Source: Actinoplanes oryzae | GTDB taxonomy: Bacteria > Actinomycetota > Actinomycetes > Mycobacteriales > Micromonosporaceae | DNA: 64,000 nt | Reading direction: 5' to 3' | Assembly: GCF_030757795.1 (NCBI RefSeq) | Contig: NZ_JAUQWH010000031.1 | Span: forward strand, 1-64,000 | Shown: positions 57,330 through 64,000 of the stretch, piece after piece | Layout of the letters: each line of letters starts with the position of its first letter | Numbering within the stretch: position 1 is the stretch's first letter | Notes under the pieces: generated by a model | What the model saw: the letters and a program-made list of their open reading frames with translations, nothing else | Told to the model about the DNA's origin: nothing | Databases searched by the model: none | Made by a program: the position numbers and the translations under genes

Positions 57330-58099
57330 ACCGGGACCCGCTGGGGGAGGGCGCCGCGGCCCAGGCGCGCCCGGATGTCCGCCAACGGCAAAGTGCGCAG
57401 CGTACGCCGCATCCGCGCGATCCCCCGCAGATCCTCCGCAGCCGTGGCCACGATGTCGACCTTGCTGTCCGGATCGTCCACCCAGTCGACCGGCACCTCG
57501 TGGGTCCGCAGCCCCGCCCGCTCCGCCAGCACCAGCAACTCCGTGTCGAAGAACCAGCCCGTGTCGCGCACCAGCGGCAGCACCGCCCGGGCCACGTCGC
57601 CGCGGATCGCCTTGAAGCCGCACTGCGCGTCGGTGAAGCCCGCCGACAGCGTGGCCCGCAAGATCAGGTTGTAGGTCCGGGAGATGAACTCGCGCTTGGG
57701 CCCCCGCACGACCCGCGCCCCGCGCCGCAGCCGGGACCCGACGGCGAGGTCCGAGTGCCCCGACACCAGCGGCGCGACCAGCGGCAGCAGGGCGGCCAGG
57801 TCGGTCGACAGATCCACGTCCATGTACGCGCACACGAGCGCGTCGGACTCCGACCACACCTGCTTCAGCGCCCGCCCCCGCCCCTTCATCGCCAGGTGCA
57901 CGGCCCGGACCTCGGGCAGCTCCGCCTGCAGCCGCTGGGCCACGAGCGGCGTGCCGTCCGTACTGGCGTTGTCGGCGATCGTGATCTGGAACTGGAACGG
58001 CAGCACCGAGCGGCAGTACGCGAGCAGCCGCCGCACGCTGCTCTCCAGGTCCTTCTCCTCGTTGTACACGGGAACGACGACGTCGAGCACGGGAGTCAT
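57326..58099 (-). CDS. Family 2 glycosyltransferase (dolichyl-phosphate mannosyltransferase-like)
   Basis: A 257-residue GT2 of the DPM1-like branch. The nucleotide-sugar site is LDVVVPVYNEEKDL at the N-terminus and the metal-binding DxD region is YMDVDLSTDLAALLP near residue 95, with MKGRGRALKQVW before it and QCGFKAIRGD near residue 165. It probably makes polyprenyl-phosphate sugars or glycosylates a lipid. No membrane helix is obvious. The ATG at 58099 is preferred to 58108. Confidence 0.88.
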   Translation of the reverse strand: MTPVLDVVVPVYNEEKDLESSVRRLLAYCRSVLPFQFQITIADNASTDGTPLVAQRLQAELPEVRAVHLAMKGRGRALKQVWSESDALVCAYMDVDLSTDLAALLPLVAPLVSGHSDLAVGSRLRRGARVVRGPKREFISRTYNLILRATLSAGFTDAQCGFKAIRGDVARAVLPLVRDTGWFFDTELLVLAERAGLRTHEVPVDWVDDPDSKVDIVATAAEDLRGIARMRRTLRTLPLADIRARLGRGALPQRVPV

Positions 58100-58179
58100 G
58101 CCGTCCACAGTCGCCGCACGCCCTGAGCCCGCTTTGTGGCTGTCCTGTGGCGCGACTGTGAGAGTGCGACCATGGCGTG

Positions 58180-58926
58180 ATGGATCAGCGCATCCTCGTC
58201 ACCGGTGCCCGGCGCGGCATCGGCGCGGCCCTGGCCGTCGGTCTCGCCCGCCCCGGCACCACCCTGCTGCTGCACCATCTCGACGCCGCCGCCGAGACCG
58301 AGGGCGTCGCCCGGCAGTGCCACGACCGCGGCGCCCGCACCGAGCTGCTCGACGCGGATCTGGCCGACCCCGCCGCCGTGGCCGCCCTGGCCGCCCGCGC
58401 CGGCGACGTGGACGTCCTCGTCAACAACGCCGCCCGCGCCTCGAACGTCCCGATCGCCGACCTGACCCTCGGCGAGTGGCAGGCGACGTACGCGGTCAAT
58501 GTCACCGCGCCGATGCTGCTCGCCCAGGCTCTCGGCGCGCGGATGGCGGCCCGCGGCTGGGGACGCGTCATCAACGTGGTGTCGCCGACGGTCGCGCTGG
58601 GCGGCCCGTCCGGACCGGCGTACGTGTCGAGCAAGGCCGCCCTGATCGGCCTGACCCGCTCGCTGGCCCGCGCCCTCGGCCCCGCCGGCGTCACGGTCAA
58701 CGCCCTGTCCCCCGGCGCGATCGACACCGAGGGCGAGGAGGAGCTGGCCGCGGCCGACCGGGCAGCCGGCCGCACCCGGACCGCCAACCTCCTGGCCGCC
58801 CAGGCGATCCCGCGCCCCCTGGTCCCGGACGACCTCGTCGCCACGGTCCGCCTGCTCGCCGGCGCGGGCTCGGGTGCCCTCACCGGCCAGGTCCTCGAGG
58901 TGGGCGGCGGCCTCGTCCTGCGCTGA
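58180..58926 (+). CDS. Short-chain dehydrogenase/reductase
   Basis: A 248-residue SDR with cofactor motif VTGARRGIGAALA near residue 6, NNAARAS near 83 and the active-site region YVSSKAALIG near 150. It ends with GQVLEVGGGLVLR as usual for FabG-like SDRs. A GTG at 58177 directly before the ATG is an alternative. It ends 6 bp before the -35 of the tRNA-like operon and is not part of it. Confidence 0.88.
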   Translation: MDQRILVTGARRGIGAALAVGLARPGTTLLLHHLDAAAETEGVARQCHDRGARTELLDADLADPAAVAALAARAGDVDVLVNNAARASNVPIADLTLGEWQATYAVNVTAPMLLAQALGARMAARGWGRVINVVSPTVALGGPSGPAYVSSKAALIGLTRSLARALGPAGVTVNALSPGAIDTEGEEELAAADRAAGRTRTANLLAAQAIPRPLVPDDLVATVRLLAGAGSGALTGQVLEVGGGLVLR

Positions 58927-58932
58927 AATCAA

Positions 58933-58961
58933 TTGCCGGGACAACGCTGTGTCCGTACGTT
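58933..58961 (+). promoter_or_regulatory. Promoter of the tRNA-like operon
   Basis: TTGCCG (58933-58938) and TACGTT (58956-58961) are separated by exactly 17 bp. The expected start at about 58968 coincides with the first base of an 11-bp stem (GGTCCCCGCCG / CGGCGGGGACC) enclosing the first tRNA-like body. GGACA and TGTCC inside the spacer form an inverted repeat that may be an operator. Confidence 0.6.
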
Positions 58962-58971
58962 GATGCAGGTC

Positions 58972-59045
58972 CCCGCCGTAGCTCAGCGGTAGAGCGCCCG
59001 GCTCTCCAACCCGGGAGGGCGCCGGTTCGAGCCCGGTCGGCGGGG
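58972..59045 (+). tRNA. tRNA-like gene 1 with 9-nt anticodon loop
   Basis: A full cloverleaf can be drawn: acceptor CCCGCCG/CGGCGGG, T8-A9, D arm GCTC-AGCGGTA-GAGC with the GG of the D loop, anticodon stem CCCGG/CCGGG, a 5-nt variable region (AGGGC), and T arm with TTCGAGC. The anticodon loop, however, is 9 nt long (CTCTCCAAC) instead of 7. If CCA follows the second T it would nominally be Trp(CCA), but the sequence is unlike actinobacterial tRNA-Trp. The acceptor stem is extended by four more pairs to 11 bp. CCA is not encoded, which is normal in this phylum. Confidence 0.72.
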
Positions 59046-59052
59046 ACCGTTC

Positions 59053-59125
59053 GTCGCTGTAGCTCAGTGGTAGAGCGCCCGGCTCTGGGACCGGGTGGGC
59101 GCCGGTTCGAGCCCGGTCGGCGGCA
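59053..59125 (+). tRNA. tRNA-like gene 2 with 8-nt anticodon loop
   Basis: Starts 7 nt after the first. Acceptor GTCGCTG pairs with CGGCGGC (two G-U), D arm GCTC-AGTGGTA-GAGC, anticodon stem CCCGG/CCGGG, loop CTCTGGGA of 8 nt, variable region TGGGC, T arm GCCGG-TTCGAGC-CCGGT. Apart from the anticodon loop and the acceptor it is nearly identical to gene 1, so they are duplicates. The nominal anticodon would be GGG (Pro), as in frameshift-suppressor-type tRNAs with enlarged loops, but it does not look like tRNA-Pro. The discriminator A (59125) is followed by C and then the ATG of the next gene. Confidence 0.72.
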
Positions 59126-59126
59126 C

Positions 59127-60425
59127 ATGGACACCGTTCTGGAGGAGCTGTACGCCACCCTCGACGCCCGCTCGCGGCCCGAGGAGGTGGCCGACCTGAT
59201 CCTGTCGTCGCCGCGCATCCGGCTGACCAAGTCACAGCGGGCCGTCCTGGAGCGCGCCGCGCGGCACTCGTGGCGGCGTACCGGTGGCTTCTCCTCGATG
59301 ACGGACGACTTCGCGCGCCCGGTCGGCGCCGAGCGGCAGCTGGCGACGCTGGGCCGGCTCTTCGACGGCGGCCTGCCCGCCGACGCCCTCGACCCGGGAG
59401 AGCTGCGCCGGGCGGCTGCCCGTGCGGGCGAGCAGATCCGCTGGTCGCCGGGCGAGACCGACTTCCTCGACGACCGGCTCACCCGGGCCGGGCGGGCGGC
59501 GGCCGGCATCGACCTGCCCAAGCGGCAGTACAACCGGCGCTGGCGGTTCCTGGTCCGGCTCTCGGCGAAGATCGACCGCATCGACACCGAGCTGCGCAAG
59601 CGGGAGCTCATGCTGGTCGGCCGGTCGGGCCTCGCCGCCGACATCACGCTCGAGCGCTTCCGCGCCGACCCGGACGCGGCCGCCTTCGTGGCGTACTTCG
59701 TCGCGCGGCGCAACCTGCGCCGGCAGTTCACGCTGTCCGGCAAGACCAGCCCGTTCGACCAGGTGGCGGAGATGCTGCTCGGCCGGTGCCGGCCCGCGAG
59801 CACCGACTGGTGGATGATCTCACGGGCCTACGGCGCCCCGGAGGTCGTGGCCCGGCTCACCCCGTACGAGCAGGGCGAGCTGCTGGGGCGGTGGTCGGCG
59901 CTGATGCGGGGCGCGGCCGGCATCCTGGCCGACCGCTGGTTCCCGGACGTCGACCGCAGCGCGATGATCGTGCGGCGCGGCATGGACTCGTCGACCTGGA
60001 ACACGGTCGCTCAGGCGTACAACACCGCCCGGGCCGGCTGGCTCACGGCGGTGGCAGCGCTGGGCGCCGAGTCGCTACTCGACGTCGCGTGCCCCGGCAA
60101 GGCCATGCGCCTCATGGCGGGCGACCTTGCGGCCTGGCACAGCAGCACCGGCGGCGGCGTCGACCCCGACACCCTGGTGTGGGCGACCCTGCCGCTGCCG
60201 TGGGAGGTGCTGTCCGGGGAGGCGTCGTGCACCCGCGAGACGGTCGCCGCCGCCTGCCGGGCGCAGGGCGTCGACCCCGAGCGGCGCGGCTGGACGGCGC
60301 CGCGGGCGACCGGAGTGGTGGCCCGCTTCACCCCTACGCCGGAGCTCGTCCACGGCGTGGCTGTCCGCGATCCGCTGTGGGCCGCGGTCCTGCGCCGCTC
60401 CGGGGCGTACAGCGGAAAGCGGTGA
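59127..60425 (+). CDS. Unknown protein encoded directly behind tRNA-like genes
   Basis: A 432-residue soluble protein of no family I recognise. It is helical and basic, with a strongly positive stretch at about 130-170 (KRQYNRRWRFLVRLSAKIDR; DTELRKRELMLVGRSG) that could bind RNA, and many Trp residues in the C-terminal half. The ATG at 59127 lies 1 nt after the discriminator base of the second tRNA-like body and has no ribosome binding site. Processing of the tRNA 3' end would leave an mRNA starting C-AUG. Codon usage is normal for the genome. The tight linkage suggests that the protein acts on, or with, the tRNA-like RNAs. Confidence 0.8.
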   Translation: MDTVLEELYATLDARSRPEEVADLILSSPRIRLTKSQRAVLERAARHSWRRTGGFSSMTDDFARPVGAERQLATLGRLFDGGLPADALDPGELRRAAARAGEQIRWSPGETDFLDDRLTRAGRAAAGIDLPKRQYNRRWRFLVRLSAKIDRIDTELRKRELMLVGRSGLAADITLERFRADPDAAAFVAYFVARRNLRRQFTLSGKTSPFDQVAEMLLGRCRPASTDWWMISRAYGAPEVVARLTPYEQGELLGRWSALMRGAAGILADRWFPDVDRSAMIVRRGMDSSTWNTVAQAYNTARAGWLTAVAALGAESLLDVACPGKAMRLMAGDLAAWHSSTGGGVDPDTLVWATLPLPWEVLSGEASCTRETVAAACRAQGVDPERRGWTAPRATGVVARFTPTPELVHGVAVRDPLWAAVLRRSGAYSGKR

Positions 60426-60636
60426 GCGCAGCGAGCAGCACGGCGCCTCCCCGCATCAACCAGCCGTCACGTCGCATCTCCACTCTCCCCTGAGCCTCGG
60501 TCAGCAGCGACGATGCGGTCCCGTTGTCGCGTCCGAGATGGACACTGCGTGAACTCGTCGCGGCCCTGACCGGCTCGGCCGGGCTGTCACAGGCCATGAG
60601 GACCTGGACTGCCCGGCCGTGTCGACGCGGAGTGGT

Positions 60637-61836
60637 TCAGCGGTCGGCGAGGGCGTCGAGGAGGCGGTCGACCTCGTCGGCGGTGTTGTAGTGGTAGATG
60701 CTCACGCGCACCGCGCCGCCGCTGTCCCGCAGACCCATCGCGGTGAAGTACTCGTACGCGTAGTAGTCGCCGGCCATCACGCAGATGCCGCGGTCACCCA
60801 GGCCCCTGGCGGTGTCGGCCGGCGCCTGCCCGTCGACGCGGAAGGCGACGGTCGGGCAGCGCTCCTCCGGCGCCGGGAGCAGCGAGACGTGCGGGAGCGT
60901 GGCGAGTCCCTTGAGCAGCCGGTCCAGCAGGGAGTGCTCGTACGCCTCCGCCGCCGCCAGCGACTCGAGCAGCCGCGAGCGACGGTCGCCCGGGCCCGGC
61001 GCCGCCAGATCCGCGAGGTGATCGACCGCCGCCGTCACGCCGCTGAGCAACTCGGCGTTGCGGGTGCTGAACTCGAAGCGCTCGGGCACGGCGTCGGAGG
61101 AGGGCAGCAGCTTGGCGGGGCGCAGCGGCTCCCACGCGGCCGGGTCGGCGATGACGGCGCCCTGGTGCGGGCCCGACCACTTGTACGCGCTGGTGACATA
61201 GAAGTCGGCGCCCAGCGCGCGGACATCCGTCGGCCGGTGGGGAGTCGCGTGCACGCCGTCCACGTAGGTCAGCGCCCCGAACGAATGCGCGATGTCCGCG
61301 ATCTCCCGCACGGCCGGCACGGTCCCGATCGCGTTGCTGCCCGCCGTCACGGCGACGAGCCGCGTGCGCGGACCGATCAGGTCGACATACTGCGCAGCGG
61401 GCAACGTGCCCGTGGCCGGGTCGAAGGAGGCCCACCGCACGGTCGCCCCCGCCGAGGCGGCCGCCTGCACCCACGGCCGGACGTTCGCGTCATGGTCGAG
61501 GCGGGAGACGACCACCTCGTCGCCGGGCTCCCAGGTGCCGGCCAGCGCCCGGGCGACCACGTACGTGAGGTCGGTCGCCCCCGGCCCGAACGCCACGCCC
61601 GCGGGGTCGCCGCCGACCAGGTCCGCGACGGCGGCCCGGGCGTCGGCGACGATCTGGGTGGAGCGGCGGCCGGGCAGGTGGGCGGGCGTGCGGTTGGACA
61701 CGGCGCTGCGCAGGGTGGTGCTGACGGCGTCGGCCACGGCGGCGGCGACCTGGGTGCCGGCCGCCCCGTCGAACATGGCGAGCCCCTCGGCCAGGGCGGG
61801 ATAACCGGCCCGGACCCGATCGATGTCGAAAGTCAC
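60637..61836 (-). CDS. egtE: Ergothioneine-cluster PLP enzyme (EgtE-like)
   Basis: A 399-residue class-V aminotransferase-fold (cysteine desulfurase-like) PLP enzyme. The PLP Lys is in FYVTSAYKWSGPHQG near residue 215, with YVDGVHATPH upstream. In the mycobacterial ergothioneine pathway EgtE cleaves the C-S bond of the hercynylcysteine sulfoxide to give ergothioneine. The gene is last in the egtB-C-D-E order and starts at a GTG 46 bp after egtD, which supports the assignment. Confidence 0.88.
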   Translation of the reverse strand: MTFDIDRVRAGYPALAEGLAMFDGAAGTQVAAAVADAVSTTLRSAVSNRTPAHLPGRRSTQIVADARAAVADLVGGDPAGVAFGPGATDLTYVVARALAGTWEPGDEVVVSRLDHDANVRPWVQAAASAGATVRWASFDPATGTLPAAQYVDLIGPRTRLVAVTAGSNAIGTVPAVREIADIAHSFGALTYVDGVHATPHRPTDVRALGADFYVTSAYKWSGPHQGAVIADPAAWEPLRPAKLLPSSDAVPERFEFSTRNAELLSGVTAAVDHLADLAAPGPGDRRSRLLESLAAAEAYEHSLLDRLLKGLATLPHVSLLPAPEERCPTVAFRVDGQAPADTARGLGDRGICVMAGDYYAYEYFTAMGLRDSGGAVRVSIYHYNTADEVDRLLDALADR

Positions 61837-61882
61837 GAGGCCACCGCCGGGGACCCGGCCGCGACGCCGGCAAGGAGGATGA

Positions 61883-62821
61883 TCATGAGGCCACCGTAAG
61901 CGACACGGCGAATCGCCCCTCCGGGTCGGTCCACCAGTGCGCCAGCGTGAAGCCCGCCTCGGCGAGCTCCTTCTCCACGCCCTCGCGCCGGAACTTCGCG
62001 GAGATCTCGGTGCGCAGCTCGGAGCCCGTCCCGAACTCGGTCACCAGGTCGACGGCCGGGATCGTGACCCGCATGGGCCAGCGCGCCCGGAGGCGCATCT
62101 CGATCCACTCGTGGTCCGCGTCCCAGAGCGCCACGTGGGCGAAGCCGTCGGGGTCGAAGTCGGCGTCCAGCTCCCGGTTGAGCACCCGGAGCACGTTGCG
62201 GTTGAACTCGGCGGTCACCCCGGCGGCGTCGTCGTAGGCGGGCACCAGCACGTGCGGGTCCTTGACGAGGTCGGTGCCCAGGAGCAGGTGCTCGCCGGGC
62301 CGCAGCTGGGCCCGCACCGAGGAGTAGAACTCGGCCCGCTCGGCCGGCAGCAGGTTGCCGATCGTCCCGCCCAGCAGGGCGACGGTCCGGGCGGGGCCGT
62401 CGGGGAAGGGATGGCGGGCGAAGTCACCCACGATGGGCCGGACGGTCAGGGCGGGATAGTCGGCCGATATCGCGGTCACGGCCGCGGTCAGGGCGGAGGG
62501 GGACACGTCCAGCGTCACGTACGACGAGAGCGGCAGCGCGTCGAGCAGCAGCCGCGTCTTGGTGGAGTAGCCCGAGCCGAGCTCGATCAGCGTGCGCGTG
62601 CCCGTGATCGAGGCGATCTCCGCCGCCCGCGCCCGCAGGATCGCGGTCTCCGCGCGGGTCGGGTAGTACTCCGGGAGCTCGGTGATGCGCTCGAACAGCT
62701 CGCTGCCCCGGGCGTCGTAGAACCACTTCGGCGGCAGCCGGCGCGGGTCGGCGGCCAGCCCCTGGCGCACGTCCGCGCGCAGCGACCGGGCCACCTCGTC
62801 GGCGGTGAGATAGACCTCCAT
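61883..62821 (-). CDS. egtD: L-histidine N-alpha-methyltransferase (EgtD)
   Basis: A 312-residue SAM-dependent methyltransferase that trimethylates histidine to hercynine, the first step of ergothioneine synthesis. Family motifs include PPKWFYDARGSELFERITEL near residue 30, PEYYPTRAE, the SAM site LIELGSGYSTKTRLLLDAL near residue 80 and LGGTIGNLLP near residue 150. Its ATG overlaps the egtC stop (TGATG). Confidence 0.94.
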   Translation of the reverse strand: MEVYLTADEVARSLRADVRQGLAADPRRLPPKWFYDARGSELFERITELPEYYPTRAETAILRARAAEIASITGTRTLIELGSGYSTKTRLLLDALPLSSYVTLDVSPSALTAAVTAISADYPALTVRPIVGDFARHPFPDGPARTVALLGGTIGNLLPAERAEFYSSVRAQLRPGEHLLLGTDLVKDPHVLVPAYDDAAGVTAEFNRNVLRVLNRELDADFDPDGFAHVALWDADHEWIEMRLRARWPMRVTIPAVDLVTEFGTGSELRTEISAKFRREGVEKELAEAGFTLAHWWTDPEGRFAVSLTVAS

Positions 62822-63558
62822 CAGCGCAGCTCCTCCATCGTGAGCGACGTGGCCCCGGCGACGACCAGCGTGCGGTCGGGCACGGCGGCCCACGCCGGAT
62901 CGTCGTCGAGCGGTTCGGAAGCGATCAGGACGGAGTCCGCGTCCCGCCGCACGGACAGGGCATGTCCCCACGTGCTGGCCGCCACCGAGACCCCGTCGGT
63001 GAGCAGCAGATTGAGCCGGGAGCCGGGCGCCACGGCGGCGACCTCGGCGATCGTGACAGCGACAGCGTCGCTGGGCGGAAGACCGCGGCGCAGGTGCGAC
63101 CGGACCAGGGCCCACAGCACTGCCGAGTCGGTCGGCGCGTCGAGGGTCAGCAGGTCGGTGACCTCCAGCGCGGCGGCGAGCTTCGCGACCGAGTCCGGCC
63201 AGCCCGCCACCACGCCGTTGTGGCTGAAGAACCAGGAGCCGGCCGCGAAGGGAGCCGCCGCGGTCTCCACGACGGGCATCCCCACGGTGGCGCTGCGCAC
63301 CGCGGCCAGCACCATCGGCGCCTCGACCGACGCGGCCAGCGCGGGCAGCGTCGCGTCGCTCCACAGCGGGGTCGCCCGGCGGTAGCGCACCGGGCCGCCG
63401 GGGGTGTACCAGCCGACCCCGAAACCGTCCGCGTTGATCGTCCCGCCGCCGCGCATGTCGCGGGGCGCCCAGGCCTGGTGCGACAGCGCGTGCGGGAGAT
63501 CGAAGAGCCACTGACCCAGCGGTACGGGTGGACCGGCGTACGCCAGGTGCCGGCACAT
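62821..63558 (-). CDS. egtC: Gamma-glutamyl-hercynylcysteine sulfoxide hydrolase (EgtC)
   Basis: A 245-residue class-II glutamine-amidotransferase-like (Ntn) hydrolase. It begins [11 protein letters not shown], placing the nucleophile Cys2 at the mature N-terminus; other motifs are NADGFGVGWY and FFSHNGVVAGW. It removes the glutamyl group from gamma-glutamyl-hercynylcysteine sulfoxide. Its start overlaps the egtB stop and its stop overlaps the egtD start. Confidence 0.94.
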   Translation of the reverse strand: MCRHLAYAGPPVPLGQWLFDLPHALSHQAWAPRDMRGGGTINADGFGVGWYTPGGPVRYRRATPLWSDATLPALAASVEAPMVLAAVRSATVGMPVVETAAAPFAAGSWFFSHNGVVAGWPDSVAKLAAALEVTDLLTLDAPTDSAVLWALVRSHLRRGLPPSDAVAVTIAEVAAVAPGSRLNLLLTDGVSVAASTWGHALSVRRDADSVLIASEPLDDDPAWAAVPDRTLVVAGATSLTMEELR

Positions 63559-64000
63559 CAGGCGTCCCGCGCGCAGCGGAAGCCGCTGAAGATCTGCCGC
63601 CGGATCGGATAGTCCCAGTTGCGGAACGTGCCCCGGACGGCGGCGCCGTCGGTGCCGAACGAGCCGCCGCGCAGCACCTTGTAGTCCGGGCCGAAGAACA
63701 CCTCCGAATACTCCCTGTACGGAAACGCGGAGAAGCCCGGATAGCCGGAGAAGTCCGACGACGTCCACTCCCACACGTCGCCGATCAGCTGGTGCACGCC
63801 CGCCGGGGAGGCGCCGTCCGGGTACGCCCCGACGGGCGCCGGCCGCAGGTGCCGCTGGTTCAGGTTCGCGTGGCGGGACTCGGGCTCCTCGTCGCCCCAC
63901 GGGAAGCGGCGGGACCGGCCCGTCCCGGGGTCGAACCGGGCGGCCTTCTCCCACTCCGCCTCGGTCGGGAGGCGCTTGCCGGCCCACCGGGCGTACGCCT
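63558..64000 (-). CDS. egtB: Iron-dependent hercynine oxygenase/sulfoxide synthase (EgtB), 3' part
   Basis: Only the C-terminal 147 codons are in the window; the 5' part continues beyond base 64000. The visible part is the FGE-sulfatase (C-type-lectin) fold: [44 protein letters not shown] and [21 protein letters not shown]. In EgtB this domain follows the DinB-type iron-binding domain and joins hercynine to gamma-glutamylcysteine as a sulfoxide. egtA is expected upstream, outside the window. Confidence 0.92.
   Translation of the reverse strand, partial: AYARWAGKRLPTEAEWEKAARFDPGTGRSRRFPWGDEEPESRHANLNQRHLRPAPVGAYPDGASPAGVHQLIGDVWEWTSSDFSGYPGFSAFPYREYSEVFFGPDYKVLRGGSFGTDGAAVRGTFRNWDYPIRRQIFSGFRCARDA

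Noticed and set aside
58972-59125. Ordinary tRNA-Trp(CCA) and tRNA-Pro(GGG) genes
   Set aside because: The anticodon loops are 9 and 8 nt, the two bodies are near-identical to each other, and they do not resemble actinobacterial Trp or Pro tRNAs.

Overview
The window is 64 kb of very GC-rich DNA (roughly 70-73% by eye) with tightly packed genes, GTG/TTG starts, strongly G/C-ending codons and many leaderless promoters (a TANNNT-like -10 only 6-7 nt before the start codon). Together with an ergothioneine (egt) cluster, Spo0M, a SARP/AfsR-type regulator, DeoR/TetR/MerR regulators and DrrAB-type ABC pairs, this points to a filamentous actinobacterium. Micromonosporaceae (Actinoplanes-like) is my best guess, from gene content only. 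It reads as chromosome: there is no IS element, prophage, CRISPR array or large biosynthetic cluster.

Layout. 1-3073: the end of a HAF-repeat protein and a GAF-GGDEF-EAL c-di-GMP enzyme. 3417-8426: a DeoR-led polyol operon (lipoprotein SBP, two permeases, zinc polyol dehydrogenase; no ATPase). 8449-9600: a candidate small RNA and a two-gene Panacea (SocA/DUF4065) toxin-antitoxin-like operon behind a perfect LexA/SOS box. 9662-14712: regulator-target pairs (MerR/SDR, TetR/MFS) plus an amino-acid-type permease. 14812-19972: a secreted tripeptidyl-peptidase-type hydrolase, a yybP-ykoY manganese riboswitch with its GDT1-type Mn exporter, a cyclase-family hydrolase, a TPR protein and a YbhN-type membrane protein. 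20079-24789: a self-contained PTS operon (EIIC, EIIB, an unknown MgtE-N-like protein, EIIA, HPr, EI), in which a tandem 33/34-bp repeat has copied the EI start region seven times between HPr and EI. 24975-27661: two SDRs and a tautomerase divergent from a TetR. 27671-47724: CNNM/CorC transporter, Spo0M, CPBP protease, NDH-2, EmrB-type MFS, LamG protein, GH18 chitinase, holin-like/phosphodiesterase fusion, beta-propeller protein, SARP-ATPase regulator, DrrAB-type exporter, DyP peroxidase, a repeat-rich membrane protein and DedA. 47869-58926: GH92 mannosidase, LTA-synthase-like enzyme, a lipoprotein, a BaeSR-like two-component system, quinone oxidoreductase/TetR, GT2 and SDR. 58933-60425: one promoter, two tRNA-like genes with oversized anticodon loops, and a protein of unknown family whose ATG lies 1 nt after the second tRNA-like body. 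60637-64000: egtE, egtD, egtC and the 3' part of egtB on the minus strand.

The strongest candidates for something new are (1) the tRNA-like pair plus orphan basic protein at 58.9-60.4 kb, where tRNA 3' processing would release an almost leaderless mRNA; (2) the SOS-box-controlled Panacea operon at 8.7-9.6 kb; and (3) the EI start-codon repeat array inside the PTS operon at 22.9-23.2 kb, which encodes a translationally coupled bridging ORF. All functional statements are inferred from sequence patterns read by eye; no search was run.
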